The notes: generated by a model from the sequence alone, not told the origin. Numbered from the stretch's first letter, positions 6,352 to 14,648 are shown. The stretch: DNA of 22,808 nucleotides from CAZGSG01 sp964528095 (GCA_964528095.1 CAZGSG010000070.1:1-22808); one strand, 5' to 3'. Translations and numbers: made by a program.

Positions 6352-6951
6352 TTATCTTCTTCCTCCACCAATACAGACACCCAGCTTAATGCCGATATAA
6401 CTGTTCTTGGTAGTGATGGTATTACCGCTGCCGGCAAGATCTTCCAGGTTTGTTTTGGGCACCAGATTGTATTCCAGGCCGAGGCGAAAATGGCTTGCTT
6501 CAAAGCCAAGTCTCACTAAGCCGCCGAACTTTGACGTAGCACCACCGTTGATTGTTTCGGTATCATCGGTAATTGTTGCGGCTGCCATGGAATAGATACC
6601 AGCGCCAGCACCAGCAAAAGGACGGAAAGAATAATTATCACTGAAATAATAATCGCCGGTCAACACATAAGAGCCGGATGCTTTTACATCAACATCCGTA
6701 AATGTGTCATCATTAACGCTGGAGAGACCACGGGCAACAACGGCCACTTCCATTCGTAAACCAAGAGCAAGATTACTCATTACCGCGTACTTGGGTTCAA
6801 CAGCAAACAGCACTCCACCTTTGGCGCCAGAGCCGCCAGGTATGGCATAACCGAGGCTTACATCGACTTTGAAAGGCTTGAGTTCGTCCTGAGACATGGC
6901 AGAAAGAGATACAAATGCTCCTATGCAAAGGAGCAAAGTGATTTTTTTCAT
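6352..6951 (-). CDS. Small outer-membrane beta-barrel protein
   Basis: This 199-residue protein starts with the signal peptide MKKITLLLCIGAFVSLSAMSQ and continues as alternating strands (FKVDVSLGYAIP, KYAVMSNLALGLRMEVAV, SYVLTGDYYFSDNYSFRPFAGAGAGIYSM, HFRLGLEYNLVP, KNSYIGIKLGVCIGGG). That is the pattern of an 8-stranded OmpA/OmpW-like barrel (PF13505/PF13568 type). The frame stays open to an ATG at 7002, but the signal peptide and MKK start favour 6951. The 'FRPFAGAGAGIY' segment is common in this class. No ligand or function can be inferred. It converges on the rlmK-like gene across a hairpin. Confidence 0.8.
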   Translation of the reverse strand: MKKITLLLCIGAFVSLSAMSQDELKPFKVDVSLGYAIPGGSGAKGGVLFAVEPKYAVMSNLALGLRMEVAVVARGLSSVNDDTFTDVDVKASGSYVLTGDYYFSDNYSFRPFAGAGAGIYSMAAATITDDTETINGGATSKFGGLVRLGFEASHFRLGLEYNLVPKTNLEDLAGSGNTITTKNSYIGIKLGVCIGGGRR

Positions 6952-7017
6952 TGGAATCGTTTGAATTTTAAAATAGTGGTTAGGGAAACGAACTAATAGC
7001 ATATATTATTTTATAAT

Positions 7018-7117
7018 AATTCAAAATTCAAAATTAAAAATTCAAAAAGGCTCTCCGACTATTGCGGATCACTTCGTTTTTGAACGACCCTTTTTTAATT
7101 TTGATTTTTTTGAATCA
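7018..7117. repeat. ATTCAAA-family imperfect hairpin (upstream of the barrel gene)
   Basis: The left arm 7018-7050 is made of ATTCAAA-like words and ends AAAAAGG; the right arm 7089-7117 (CCTTTTTTAATTTTG and on) is its imperfect complement. The loop is about 38 nt. It belongs to the family seen at 7538, 9015 and 15544. It sits about 70 bp upstream of the barrel start rather than behind a stop codon. Confidence 0.6.
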
Positions 7118-7226
7118 CACTGGCCGAGGAAAAATTCGTTACAAGGTTTTAACGCATTATCATAAAGACTGTTACTTATACAGCATTTTCGAATACATGC
7201 TTTCATTCAGAAGTTGAAGACTCTGT

Positions 7227-7501
7227 TTACTTTTTTTCCTTGATGAAAAAAAGTAACAAAAAAAATCAAGGGCTTCAGAAAAATGGCCCTGCCCGCCGTA
7301 CACTCTTTTGTTTGACGATTTACTCTTGTTGGCATTGGCAGGCGCGGTAAAAATTACTACGTAAGCCTATCGCCAGGGAACTCGCTTCGGACATTCATTT
7401 AAAAGGAAATCACGTCGGGCTCAGACAGCCCTGGCTCCCTTCCTGCTACGCAGGAAGACGGCTTACTTCGTAATTTTCTTAACGCCATTTTTCTGATGCC
7501 C
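7227..7501. other. Structured intergenic element with nested inverted repeats
   Basis: This part of the gene-free stretch 7003-7686 has no plausible ORF. A leading hairpin (7227-7238 with 7245-7256, 12 bp, loop CTTGAT) is followed by four helices: P1 7270-7287/7484-7501 (17 of 18), P2 7350-7367/7460-7477 (16 of 18), P3 7372-7378/7429-7435 (7 of 7) and P4 7439-7445/7451-7457 (7 of 7). P2 closes on P3 and P4 with joins of 4, 3 and 2 nt, an unknotted three-way junction. From memory the AAAAAGTAACAAAAAA-AATCAAG opening resembles a repeat seen between genes in other Bacteroidota; this is unverified. It could be a repeat element, a MITE or an RNA. Confidence 0.55.
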
Positions 7502-7537
7502 GGTCCTCCAACTGTAGCTTCCCCGGACAGTAGTGAT

Positions 7538-7687
7538 TAAAAATTCAAAAACAGACCTCGAGGTAGGTAACGAACACCAGGTCTTGATTTTTTTACTTTT
7601 AATTTTACCACAGATCGAATGTAAAAACAAATAGTCCACCACGAACTACAGAGGTCATTTTTGAATTTTGACTTTTGAATTTTGAAT
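7538..7687. repeat. ATTCAAA-family hairpin behind the DUF58 gene
   Basis: ATTAAAAATTCAAAAACAGACCT (from about 7537) pairs imperfectly with AGGTCATTTTTGAATTTTG (from about 7652). The right arm continues as ACTTTTGAATTTTGAATT up to the DUF58 stop codon at 7687-7689. A second GACCT/AGGTC pair lies inside. It is a likely transcript end for the DUF58 operon. Confidence 0.6.
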
Positions 7688-9009
7688 TAAATAGACATTC
7701 GGGTTTTTAGTTCAAGATACTTATTCACCGTATTCACCGTAAGATTTTCAGGGGCGGTAAGAATGGACAAAATGCCGTTTTTATGCAGTTCCTTTACCAT
7801 CAGTCTTTTTTCATGAATGAATTTCTCGGCAATGGTCTTGATATAGATCTCTTCCATGGTCACCGCTTTTGTTTCTGTGACGGACTTTAATTCGGAATTT
7901 TCAAAAAATACAAGAAGTAATAAGTGATAGTGGGCTATCTTTTTAAGTGCCGGCATTTCCCGTTGCAGGCTTTCCATTGACTCAAAATTGGTGAATAAGA
8001 TCAATAGCCCCCTGTTCGTTATCCGGTTGCGGATAACAGAAAATAATTTTTCGAAATCAGGTTCCAGGAATTTTGTTTGCTGTTTATATAAGGTTTCCAG
8101 CAGGAGATTCATCTGCGTTGTTTTTTTATCCGCCAGCACAAAGCTGTCGAGATTCTCCGCGAAAGTGATCAACCCTGCCCTGTCTTGTTTTACAAGCGCT
8201 ACATTGGATAGCACCAGTGATGCGTTGATGGCATGGTCCAGCAAGGTCAGTCCGCCGAATGGCATTTTCATCACCCGGCCTTTGTTGATGATACAATAGA
8301 TCTGCTGGCTGCGTTCGTCAGTATAATTATTCACCATCAACGCTTCTTTTCTTGCCGTAGCCTTCCAGTTGATAGTACGGTAATCATCGCCGCGTACATA
8401 TTCTTTGATCTGCTCAAACTCCATACTATGCCCCAGTTTCCGGATACGTTTTACACCCGCGTCCTGTAAACGGTTGCTGATAGCCAGCAACTGGTACCTG
8501 CGCATCTGGACATAAGAAGGATATACTTTCACCGTCTGCATAGCCGGGAAAACATAGCGCCGTTTTACAAGCCGTAATGGGGCATGTACAAAAACAATTA
8601 TATCATTAAACACATACTCACCCCTGGCCAATGGCTGTAGCGAGTATTCGATGGTTTGTTTTCCATTACTATCGATCCTCGTTCTGCGCAGCCAATGTCT
8701 TTCCTGGAATTGTGCAGGCATTTCATCGATCACACTTACCTGTACAGGAAATGGATACTGATTACTTAAATCAAGAACGACCTTATTGGGATCACCGATA
8801 CTGAAACGGGCTGACACGGCTCTCGTCGCATTTACTCCTTTTGCCTTACTATAAATCAACAGAACATCTATCAGGATAGCAACACCCAGCAATAACAAAA
8901 CCAGGCCACCGATCCTGAAAAGAGCAGGATAAAAATAACTCAACGCAAAAACCACCGCCGCAATGCCGGCGATGTAATAGACGATGTTATTTAAATAAAA
9001 TGACCGCAT
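7687..9009 (-). CDS. DUF58 domain protein (vWA-like MoxR partner)
   Basis: This 440-residue membrane-anchored protein has two hydrophobic segments at about 9-28 and 33-53, then a beta-rich region, then the DUF58 signature GHSMEFEQIKEYVRGDDYRT...INWKATAR (193-220). The vWA-like fold follows (YCIINKGRVMKMPF 238-251, DRAGLITFAE 276-285, ILFTNFES 337-344). DUF58 proteins sit beside MoxR AAA+ ATPases and are thought to be their substrate or adaptor partners; activity is not established. N242 occupies the position where I remember Asp (DKGR) in close relatives, so a metal-binding residue may be lost. It is last in the minus-strand operon, split from moxR by 145 bp of hairpin repeat. The soluble part should face the cytoplasm. 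Confidence 0.9.
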   Translation of the reverse strand: MRSFYLNNIVYYIAGIAAVVFALSYFYPALFRIGGLVLLLLGVAILIDVLLIYSKAKGVNATRAVSARFSIGDPNKVVLDLSNQYPFPVQVSVIDEMPAQFQERHWLRRTRIDSNGKQTIEYSLQPLARGEYVFNDIIVFVHAPLRLVKRRYVFPAMQTVKVYPSYVQMRRYQLLAISNRLQDAGVKRIRKLGHSMEFEQIKEYVRGDDYRTINWKATARKEALMVNNYTDERSQQIYCIINKGRVMKMPFGGLTLLDHAINASLVLSNVALVKQDRAGLITFAENLDSFVLADKKTTQMNLLLETLYKQQTKFLEPDFEKLFSVIRNRITNRGLLILFTNFESMESLQREMPALKKIAHYHLLLLVFFENSELKSVTETKAVTMEEIYIKTIAEKFIHEKRLMVKELHKNGILSILTAPENLTVNTVNKYLELKTRMSI

Positions 9010-9014
9010 GAGGG

Positions 9015-9154
9015 GAATTCAAAAGTCAAAATTAAAAATTAAAAAATAGACCCTGGCTTTAGTGAACACGCTTAAGTTCAAAAGTTCAAAACTCAAAAAC
9101 AGAACCCGATTTTCGGGGTGCATTTTTGAATTTTGATTTTTTAATTTTGAATTC
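9015..9154. repeat. ATTCAAA-family hairpin between moxR and the DUF58 gene
   Basis: GAATTCAAAAGTCAAAATTA (from 9015) and a second A-rich arm (9075-9100) can each pair with 9121-9154 (CATTTTTGAATTTTGATTTT and on). A small CCCGA-TTT-TCGGG hairpin (9105-9117) lies in the middle. The right end reaches the moxR stop codon (9155-9157). It may partially terminate transcription or mark RNA processing inside the operon. Confidence 0.6.
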
Positions 9155-10171
9155 TCACCGTGGGACGTCCATCCCCTGTATGATCTGCCTGATCACTTCC
9201 TCTTCTGTAACTCCTTCCATTTCTTTATCAGGTGCCAGGATGATCCGGTGCCGCAGAACGGGAACCACTACTTCACGAATATCTTCCGGCGTTACAAAAT
9301 CGCGCCCCTGCATTGCCGCGATGGCCTTACTGGCATTCATGATCGCCAGTGAACCCCGCGGTGATGCGCCCAGGTAGATCGATTTATGATTTCTTGTCTG
9401 GTGCACCAGCTTCGAAATAAATTGCAATAGTTTTTCTTCTACTAATATTCCCTTGATCTGTCTTCTCAGTTCATTGATCTGCTGTGCATTTATTACCGGC
9501 TTTACCATCTCACTTACCGGTGTATTTCCCATATGATGAAATTGTGTCAGGATCGATAATTCTTCCGACTCTGTGGGATAAGGCACAACTATTTTAAACA
9601 GGAAACGATCCAATTGCGCCTCCGGCAAACGATATGTTCCCTCCTGCTCTACGGGATTCTGTGTGGCCAGTACCATAAATGGAGCAGCCATCGGGTAAGT
9701 CTTTCCATCCATCGTTACCTGTCGTTCTTCCATTACCTCCAGCAATGCGGATTGTGTTTTTGCCGGTGCGCGGTTGATCTCATCTACCAATACAAGATTG
9801 CTGAAGATCGGTCCTTTTTTAAAATCAAAACTGGCTTCACGGGGATTGAATACCGGCGTGCCCAGCACATCGGAAGGCATCAGGTCGGGTGTAAACTGTA
9901 TCCTGGAGAAACCCGCATCCACCCCACGGGCCACCAGTTTAGCGGTCAGGGTTTTTGCAACACCCGGCACGCCTTCTATCAGTACATGCCCCTCTGCCAG
10001 TAATGCGGCAAGGATCAGCTTTACCATTTCATCCTGCCCTACGATCACTTTTTTGATCTCGTTACGAATAGCCAGTACCGATTGGTTTAACACGGTAAGG
10101 TCAGTCCTTTGTTCAAATAATTGTTCTTCCATACTGATGCTGTTTACACTTTTTCTTTTCCCTGCTGCCAC
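9155..10171 (-). CDS. moxR: MoxR-family AAA+ ATPase
   Basis: This 338-residue cytoplasmic AAA+ ATPase is complete. Walker A is GVPGVAKT (67-74), Walker B LVLVDEINR (126-134), sensor 1 ATQNP (169-173), the arginine finger region LDRF (187-190) and sensor 2 GASPRG (268-273). The AAA_3 core is followed by a helical lid (to ~335). MoxR proteins act as chaperone-like remodelers of membrane or periplasm-facing complexes, working with vWA or DUF58 partners, one of which is the next gene. The ATG at 10171 lies 18 bp after the DUF4350 stop, and ATG 10132 (MEEQLFEQR) is an equally plausible start. Family assignment is secure; the substrate is unknown. Confidence 0.95.
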   Translation of the reverse strand: MAAGKRKSVNSISMEEQLFEQRTDLTVLNQSVLAIRNEIKKVIVGQDEMVKLILAALLAEGHVLIEGVPGVAKTLTAKLVARGVDAGFSRIQFTPDLMPSDVLGTPVFNPREASFDFKKGPIFSNLVLVDEINRAPAKTQSALLEVMEERQVTMDGKTYPMAAPFMVLATQNPVEQEGTYRLPEAQLDRFLFKIVVPYPTESEELSILTQFHHMGNTPVSEMVKPVINAQQINELRRQIKGILVEEKLLQFISKLVHQTRNHKSIYLGASPRGSLAIMNASKAIAAMQGRDFVTPEDIREVVVPVLRHRIILAPDKEMEGVTEEEVIRQIIQGMDVPR

Positions 10172-10189
10172 AGGGTCTGAAGCAAGCGG

Positions 10190-11413
10190 TTAGGTTTTAG
10201 TATAAAAATTTTCCAGTTGTTTATGAAAAGCTGCCAGTTGTTTATCACTGACCGTATTGATATGATCCAGGTTATTGATAAAATGTATGATATCTCTTAA
10301 CTCTTCTTCTTCATATCCTGTTTTAAATTGCAGGTTCTTTATAAACTCCTCATTCAGCACATTGGTGGCCAGTTTATAGCGTATACGAACATGTTCAAGA
10401 AAATAAGCCGCCATTTTACGGCTAAGATTTTTATGATCGCCTTTATCATAATACAGGCGACCGATTGTTTTTACAAAGTCGAGTGAGTCGTTTTTGGGTC
10501 GCGCTATAACAGGGATTGGCCGTTGTTTCCTTCTCATTTCCATGAGCACATACAATAACAAGGCAAGAAGCGCTGTCAGCAATGCCCAGCGCAGCTCTTC
10601 ATGTTTCATAAATTCACTCAGCCAGTTAGGGTCTTTTCTTTTTTGTGATCTTTTAGCCAGGAAATATTCATCCCACACTATTTTTTTTGTCGATGGCGAT
10701 ATCACCGACAGCACATTCTCATAGTACGCCATATTATTTTTATGCAATAAAAAATAATTGGTAAACGCTATCGGGGCCAAATGAATATACAGATTGCCCT
10801 TGCCATGTTTGAAATGAACAAAGTTGGCGAACCCTTTTCCGTTATAGCCCAGTTCTGTTGTAATCGTTTTATCGAGGCGTGAAAAAGAAAGATCATATCG
10901 CCTGCCAGGATAACTGTAGATATTCTTTTTAGCATACGGGGGTGAGCTAAGGCTGATCTTCACGGTATCCCGTTCTTCCTGTTGCATGAGCCTGCCAAGC
11001 ATCAGGTCGGATGTATTGACACTGCAATGCAGCAATTTTGCAGATGCATATGGTATTTCCAGCGTACTGATAAATACATCGTTCCCGTTTTCAGTAAACC
11101 GGATCAGTTTTCTCATTTCGTATTCATCGATTTCGAATCTTGGGGATATGATGATCACCGCCTGGTCTGTTTCATAATTGGAAAGAGAGTCCCAATACCC
11201 TGGCTCCTGCCTGCTGGAAAAGATGGATGCTTCCGGGAAAACATATTTCAAATTTTCATACGCTACGTAGGTACCATAGGGTATTTTGTCTTTTTTGTAA
11301 AAACTGAGCCGTTCATCCAATGCCTTGGCCCTACTATTCTTACTGATTAAAAACAACACCAGAATAGCTGTGCCCAATATGCTGACCAGGATATAAATAA
11401 GATTTTTTTTCAA
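10190..11413 (-). CDS. DUF4350 domain membrane protein
   Basis: This 407-residue protein has a membrane anchor at 5-23, an extracytoplasmic domain at about 30-250, a second membrane helix at 274-292 and a cytoplasmic C-terminal region of ~115 residues (SLDFVKTIGRLYYDKGDHKNLS at 310-331 is a typical motif there). The middle carries the DUF4350 pattern (YGTYVAYENLKYVFP, DQAVIIISPRFEIDEYE, GKGNLYIHLAPIAFTNY), a fold related to class I glutamine amidotransferases without visible catalytic Cys-His-Glu. It lies 5 bp from the DUF4129 gene and 18 bp from moxR, so it is co-transcribed. No activity is known; it may be a scaffold of the module. Confidence 0.85.
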   Translation of the reverse strand: MKKNLIYILVSILGTAILVLFLISKNSRAKALDERLSFYKKDKIPYGTYVAYENLKYVFPEASIFSSRQEPGYWDSLSNYETDQAVIIISPRFEIDEYEMRKLIRFTENGNDVFISTLEIPYASAKLLHCSVNTSDLMLGRLMQQEERDTVKISLSSPPYAKKNIYSYPGRRYDLSFSRLDKTITTELGYNGKGFANFVHFKHGKGNLYIHLAPIAFTNYFLLHKNNMAYYENVLSVISPSTKKIVWDEYFLAKRSQKRKDPNWLSEFMKHEELRWALLTALLALLLYVLMEMRRKQRPIPVIARPKNDSLDFVKTIGRLYYDKGDHKNLSRKMAAYFLEHVRIRYKLATNVLNEEFIKNLQFKTGYEEEELRDIIHFINNLDHINTVSDKQLAAFHKQLENFYTKT

Positions 11414-11418
11414 CTTGC

Positions 11419-12264
11419 CTATCTCAGTTTATTATCAAAATTTTCAAAATCATTTTTTATCACATTGTATTTGGACTGATCAATATCAAACTGTCCATAC
11501 CAGCTATATTCATAACTGCGGGTGAGTCGGGAAAAATCATTGTACCACGAAGATGTACTCATCTGCATCAGGTAATCAAAATTGGTATGGTCCTGTTTAT
11601 AGTTAATGATATTTCTTTCTGCCAGTTTTCGCAGCAATTGTAAAAACTGTAACCGGACAGCCAGGCGATAGTTATTCTCACCGACAGCTTTATCGATTTC
11701 TTTGCGGTAGTTGATCGCAAATATATCTTCCGTTTCAATATCCGTTTCCACGGCAGCGATGGACCTGTTTTTCCTGAACAGTCTCACATTGCTATTGGAA
11801 AGATACATGACCAGTACCGCTATAAAAACCACAATAATAACCAGCCATAACAATCCTTCGAATAAATTACTGTCGAGAAAAGAACCTCTTCGCCGCGGCT
11901 GTTCTTTCTTTTTTTTAATTATAGCATTCGCATACCAGAAAGCATCATCTTCCTGTAGTTTTTTCATTTGCGCTGCCGATACCTTTCTTAGCTGCAAAGA
12001 ATCCGGGCCACCGTCGTTCAGTTGCCGCTCCGTTGGTATGAACAAACTGGTGTCTTCTTCATCTTCAACAATGTCCGTATCACCTACAATGGTATCAAGT
12101 AAGGGAGGAGGCGCTTCGATGGGGGTTACGGTGACGGTCGTATCAGGCACATCCTCTTCAGGCGTTTGCTGTGCCTGGCCGAGTAAGGAGACGCAAAGGA
12201 ATAGAAGCAAGATTCCTGCAGACCGGGTAATTTTAAATAAATTATTTTGCCTGTACATAACCAC
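11419..12264 (-). CDS. DUF4129 domain membrane protein
   Basis: This protein of up to 281 residues has an N-terminal hydrophobic segment at 16-32 (a signal peptide ending LLGQAQ), an acidic low-complexity extracytoplasmic stretch (33-80), a transmembrane helix at about 137-155 and a cytoplasmic helical DUF4129 domain at 190-280 (NYRLAVRLQFLQLLRKLAE, FSRLTRSYEYSWYGQF). The start is GTG 12264 or ATG 12258. An AGGAGG site lies 7 nt before the GTG and 13 nt before the ATG, which favours the GTG. The GTG shares its G with the TAG stop of the SpoIIM gene, so translation is probably coupled. DUF4129 also occurs at the end of transglutaminase-like proteins. Function unknown. Confidence 0.85.
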   Translation of the reverse strand: MVMYRQNNLFKITRSAGILLLFLCVSLLGQAQQTPEEDVPDTTVTVTPIEAPPPLLDTIVGDTDIVEDEEDTSLFIPTERQLNDGGPDSLQLRKVSAAQMKKLQEDDAFWYANAIIKKKKEQPRRRGSFLDSNLFEGLLWLVIIVVFIAVLVMYLSNSNVRLFRKNRSIAAVETDIETEDIFAINYRKEIDKAVGENNYRLAVRLQFLQLLRKLAERNIINYKQDHTNFDYLMQMSTSSWYNDFSRLTRSYEYSWYGQFDIDQSKYNVIKNDFENFDNKLR

Positions 12265-13232
12265 TATACTTCCTCCTCGTTTAATTGTGCTTTCATTTTT
12301 TTTGCCAGCCGGATAGGGTAAATGGCAAAATACCAGATCACGAATACTACAGAAACAGAAGTAATGATGGTGGTAAAAACAGACAGGTCATTATAAAGAC
12401 GGGTAATAAATCCTTCGAAAAAAGCGGCCAGTGCAAATACAGGTAATAATCCAATAATAATTTTAACCCCGTCTTTTGCACCCTGTTTAAATGCAGCCAG
12501 GCGGGTGATTGTACCGGGAAATAAAAAACTTTTGCCCAATACCACTCCTGCTGCCCCTGCAATAATGATGGCCGTCAATTCCAGTGTACCATGTACGAAT
12601 ACAACCAGGAAGAATTGAATACCCAATCCCTTTGATACAAACAACTGGTCAAAAACACCGACCATCGCACCGGTTTCTCCGAGTTTGTATAAAGCGGGAA
12701 CACCGCAAAAAATTCCTGAAACAAACATAAACAGGGATACACGGATATTATTGATCATGATCCCCAGCCAGCTTAATATCGGGTTGCCGTGTTCATATAT
12801 GCCAAATGGATTTCCTTTTTCAATATTCTCAAGCGTATTATCGACATAGTTATCGCCAAAAAACTCACGGGCCACTCCTTCATTTTGCATGGAAGAGAAA
12901 AAGCCGATCCCAAAAAATATAATGAACACGATCGTACAAAAAAGAACCACCCGCATATGCTTCCGGATCGTCAACGGCAGATCATATTTCCAAAAAGTAA
13001 TTAAGCGGTTGGATTCTTCTTTCCTGTTTTTGTAGATGTTAAGATAGATCCTGGATGCCTGGCTATTTATATAATGCGTGACCTTGCTGGAAGGGTAAAA
13101 GGTCTTTGCATAAGCGAGGTCGTCTACCAGTTGTGTAAAGTCCTTTGCCATATCATCCGCCTCATCGGCAGGCATCTGCTCGCCCTTCAGCCAACGGTCC
13201 TTATTCTTTTTTATAAATAGTGCCTCTCTCAA
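12264..13232 (-). CDS. SpoIIM-like (DUF95) integral membrane protein
   Basis: This 322-residue protein has a ~90-residue cytoplasmic N-terminus and about five membrane helices (92-113, 155-180, 205-232, 255-275, 285-307). HGTLELTAIIIAGAAG at 214-229 is the hallmark of the stage II sporulation protein M family. In Bacillus SpoIIM belongs to the DMP peptidoglycan-degrading complex; this organism is not expected to sporulate, so the label is by homology only. It is first in the minus-strand operon and diverges from the RDD gene. An equivalent SpoIIM-RDD-MoxR-DUF58 neighbourhood exists, as I remember, in Actinobacteria (the moxR2 region of Mycobacterium), pointing to an old functional module. A membrane pore or scaffold role is inference. 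Confidence 0.9.
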   Translation of the reverse strand: MREALFIKKNKDRWLKGEQMPADEADDMAKDFTQLVDDLAYAKTFYPSSKVTHYINSQASRIYLNIYKNRKEESNRLITFWKYDLPLTIRKHMRVVLFCTIVFIIFFGIGFFSSMQNEGVAREFFGDNYVDNTLENIEKGNPFGIYEHGNPILSWLGIMINNIRVSLFMFVSGIFCGVPALYKLGETGAMVGVFDQLFVSKGLGIQFFLVVFVHGTLELTAIIIAGAAGVVLGKSFLFPGTITRLAAFKQGAKDGVKIIIGLLPVFALAAFFEGFITRLYNDLSVFTTIITSVSVVFVIWYFAIYPIRLAKKMKAQLNEEEV

Positions 13233-13241
13233 AGTTCGTTA

Positions 13242-13270
13242 TTGACTTGTAAAATACTCTTTTTTATAAA
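13242..13270 (+). promoter_or_regulatory. Possible promoter for the RDD gene
   Basis: TTGACT (13242-13247) and TATAAA (13265-13270) are 17 bp apart in the divergent intergenic region, 73 bp before the RDD start. This is the E. coli sigma-70 pattern rather than the TAnnTTTG pattern of this phylum, so the site is weakly supported. Confidence 0.2.
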
Positions 13271-13342
13271 AGATAGAAGTTCAATCCATAAATTTATCCC
13301 TGCAAAACGCTAATTTACCGCCATAATCAACCAAATGCCCGG

Positions 13343-14158
13343 ATGGCAGTTATTAAAGTACCAACGAGCTTCAATATCGACGTAGAATTCCAGATCCCGG
13401 AGTTTTTCCGCAGACTGATCTCCCTGTTGATCGATATCGTGATCGAGTTTTTTTATTTACTGATAGCCACCCAGCTCTTTAAAATAGTAGCCGGCAGTTC
13501 CGATCTGTCTAATCCCGATTCAGCCTATAATATGCAGGGGATTGCTTTACTACTGATCGTACCGGTGCTGGTATACCATGTATTTTTTGAGATCACGCTC
13601 AATGGTCAGAGTGTTGGTAAAAAAGTAATGGGTTTGCGGGTAGTTGATGAAAAAGGGGGCAAAGCCAGCATCAGCCAGTTTTTTATCCGCTGGTTGCTTC
13701 GGATCTCCGATGTATGGATCGCATCATTGATCATTTTCCTGATCTCCAATCCGCAATTCGATAACCTCCAGACCGGGTTTATCGTCTTATTTGCATTTGG
13801 TTTTCTGCTTACAGATATAATACTGGTATTATCTTCCAAAAAAGGTCAGCGGATCGGCGACCTGCTGGCAAGGACCATTCTTATCCGCACCAGTTCAAAA
13901 AGTAATATAGAAGAAACGATCTTCCAGGAAGTAGCAGATAATTACGTGCCCTCGTTCCCGCAGATCATGCAGCTCAGCGATAAAGACATCAACGCTATAA
14001 AAAGCATATTGGAAACAGCCCGCAAAAAAGGAGATTATGAAATGGCCTCCAAAGCAGCTGATAAGATCACCTCGCATTTAAAGATAGAGACCAGTATGCC
14101 TCCCTTCGATTTCCTGGATGTATTGTTGAAAGACTATAATTATCTTTCTGTGAAATAA
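13343..14158 (+). CDS. RDD family membrane protein
   Basis: This 271-residue inner-membrane protein has the RDD layout. An arginine pair and aspartate occur in FFRRLISLLIDIVI (R23/24, D31), the family motif GQSVGKKVMGLRVV at 88-101, and the second aspartate in GQRIGDLLARTILI (D173). Helices are at about 26-48, 64-83, 116-135 and 142-163. A cytoplasmic tail of ~85 residues (185-271) is helical and ends KDYNYLSV. RDD proteins have been proposed to be ion antiporters or membrane accessory subunits; a transport role here is unproven. It diverges from the SpoIIM gene with a 110-bp gap, and its stop lies only 9 bp from the convergent DUF5362-like gene. Confidence 0.9.
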   Translation: MAVIKVPTSFNIDVEFQIPEFFRRLISLLIDIVIEFFYLLIATQLFKIVAGSSDLSNPDSAYNMQGIALLLIVPVLVYHVFFEITLNGQSVGKKVMGLRVVDEKGGKASISQFFIRWLLRISDVWIASLIIFLISNPQFDNLQTGFIVLFAFGFLLTDIILVLSSKKGQRIGDLLARTILIRTSSKSNIEETIFQEVADNYVPSFPQIMQLSDKDINAIKSILETARKKGDYEMASKAADKITSHLKIETSMPPFDFLDVLLKDYNYLSVK

Positions 14159-14167
14159 TATTGCGAC

Positions 14168-14632
14168 CTACCTCATACCGGATACCAGTCCCGCGACGCC
14201 AATGATGGTCAGCAATAAAAGAAGGATCATCACAATGGCCCAGAACGCAAAATAGTTACGAACAGAACCAAACGCTGACCCGAGCGCCTGCTGATCATTT
14301 GATCGTAAAGCGCGGCCTATCTTACTGGCGAAACCCAGTGCAAATACAGAACTGATGATAAAGATAAGACCCAGCACAATGTACACTGCCATGCCCAGAT
14401 TGGCTGCTGTATTCTGTCCATACCCTCTTAAATTCTCGTTTCCTTCATACATCCCATTTGCAAATTCTGATTTGTTGTTCGTGATCAGGAATGCGAGGGC
14501 TACAAAAAGCAACCCGAAGATCAATCCAATAACAGCCATGACCCTTGCCCATAAAGCTGCTCCCCGTAGTGTATATGAACTGTTGGCATCCAGGTTTAAC
14601 TGGAAAAGCGAAGTAGTTTGGTTTGGTTCCAT
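14168..14632 (-). CDS. DUF5362-like membrane protein, paralogue 1
   Basis: This 154-residue protein has three hydrophobic helices (about 28-50, 78-101, 128-151). A short cytoplasmic N-terminus contains TTSLFQLNLD and the conserved loop is RSNDQQALGSAFGSVRNYF before the last helix. The latter motif and SLFxxEL near the start recur in the next two genes, so the three are paralogues. No catalytic residues are visible. It is last of the three-gene run, 16 bp after paralogue 2, and converges tail to tail on the RDD gene. A supporting role in the RDD/SpoIIM membrane module is a guess from location only. Confidence 0.7.
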   Translation of the reverse strand: MEPNQTTSLFQLNLDANSSYTLRGAALWARVMAVIGLIFGLLFVALAFLITNNKSEFANGMYEGNENLRGYGQNTAANLGMAVYIVLGLIFIISSVFALGFASKIGRALRSNDQQALGSAFGSVRNYFAFWAIVMILLLLLTIIGVAGLVSGMR

Positions 14633-14648
14633 AAAAAAGATTTAGCCG

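Noticed and set aside
7003..7686. Small protein gene in the 680-bp gap
   Set aside because: No frame of useful length with a start is present; the sequence is inverted repeats and A/T-rich words.
9774..10193. Plus-strand open frame opposite moxR
   Set aside because: It is the mirror of a strongly conserved AAA+ gene and has no recognizable domain.
12264..13232. Sporulation gene implied by the SpoIIM name
   Set aside because: The gene is in a MoxR/RDD operon, and this phylum does not form endospores; the label is homology only.
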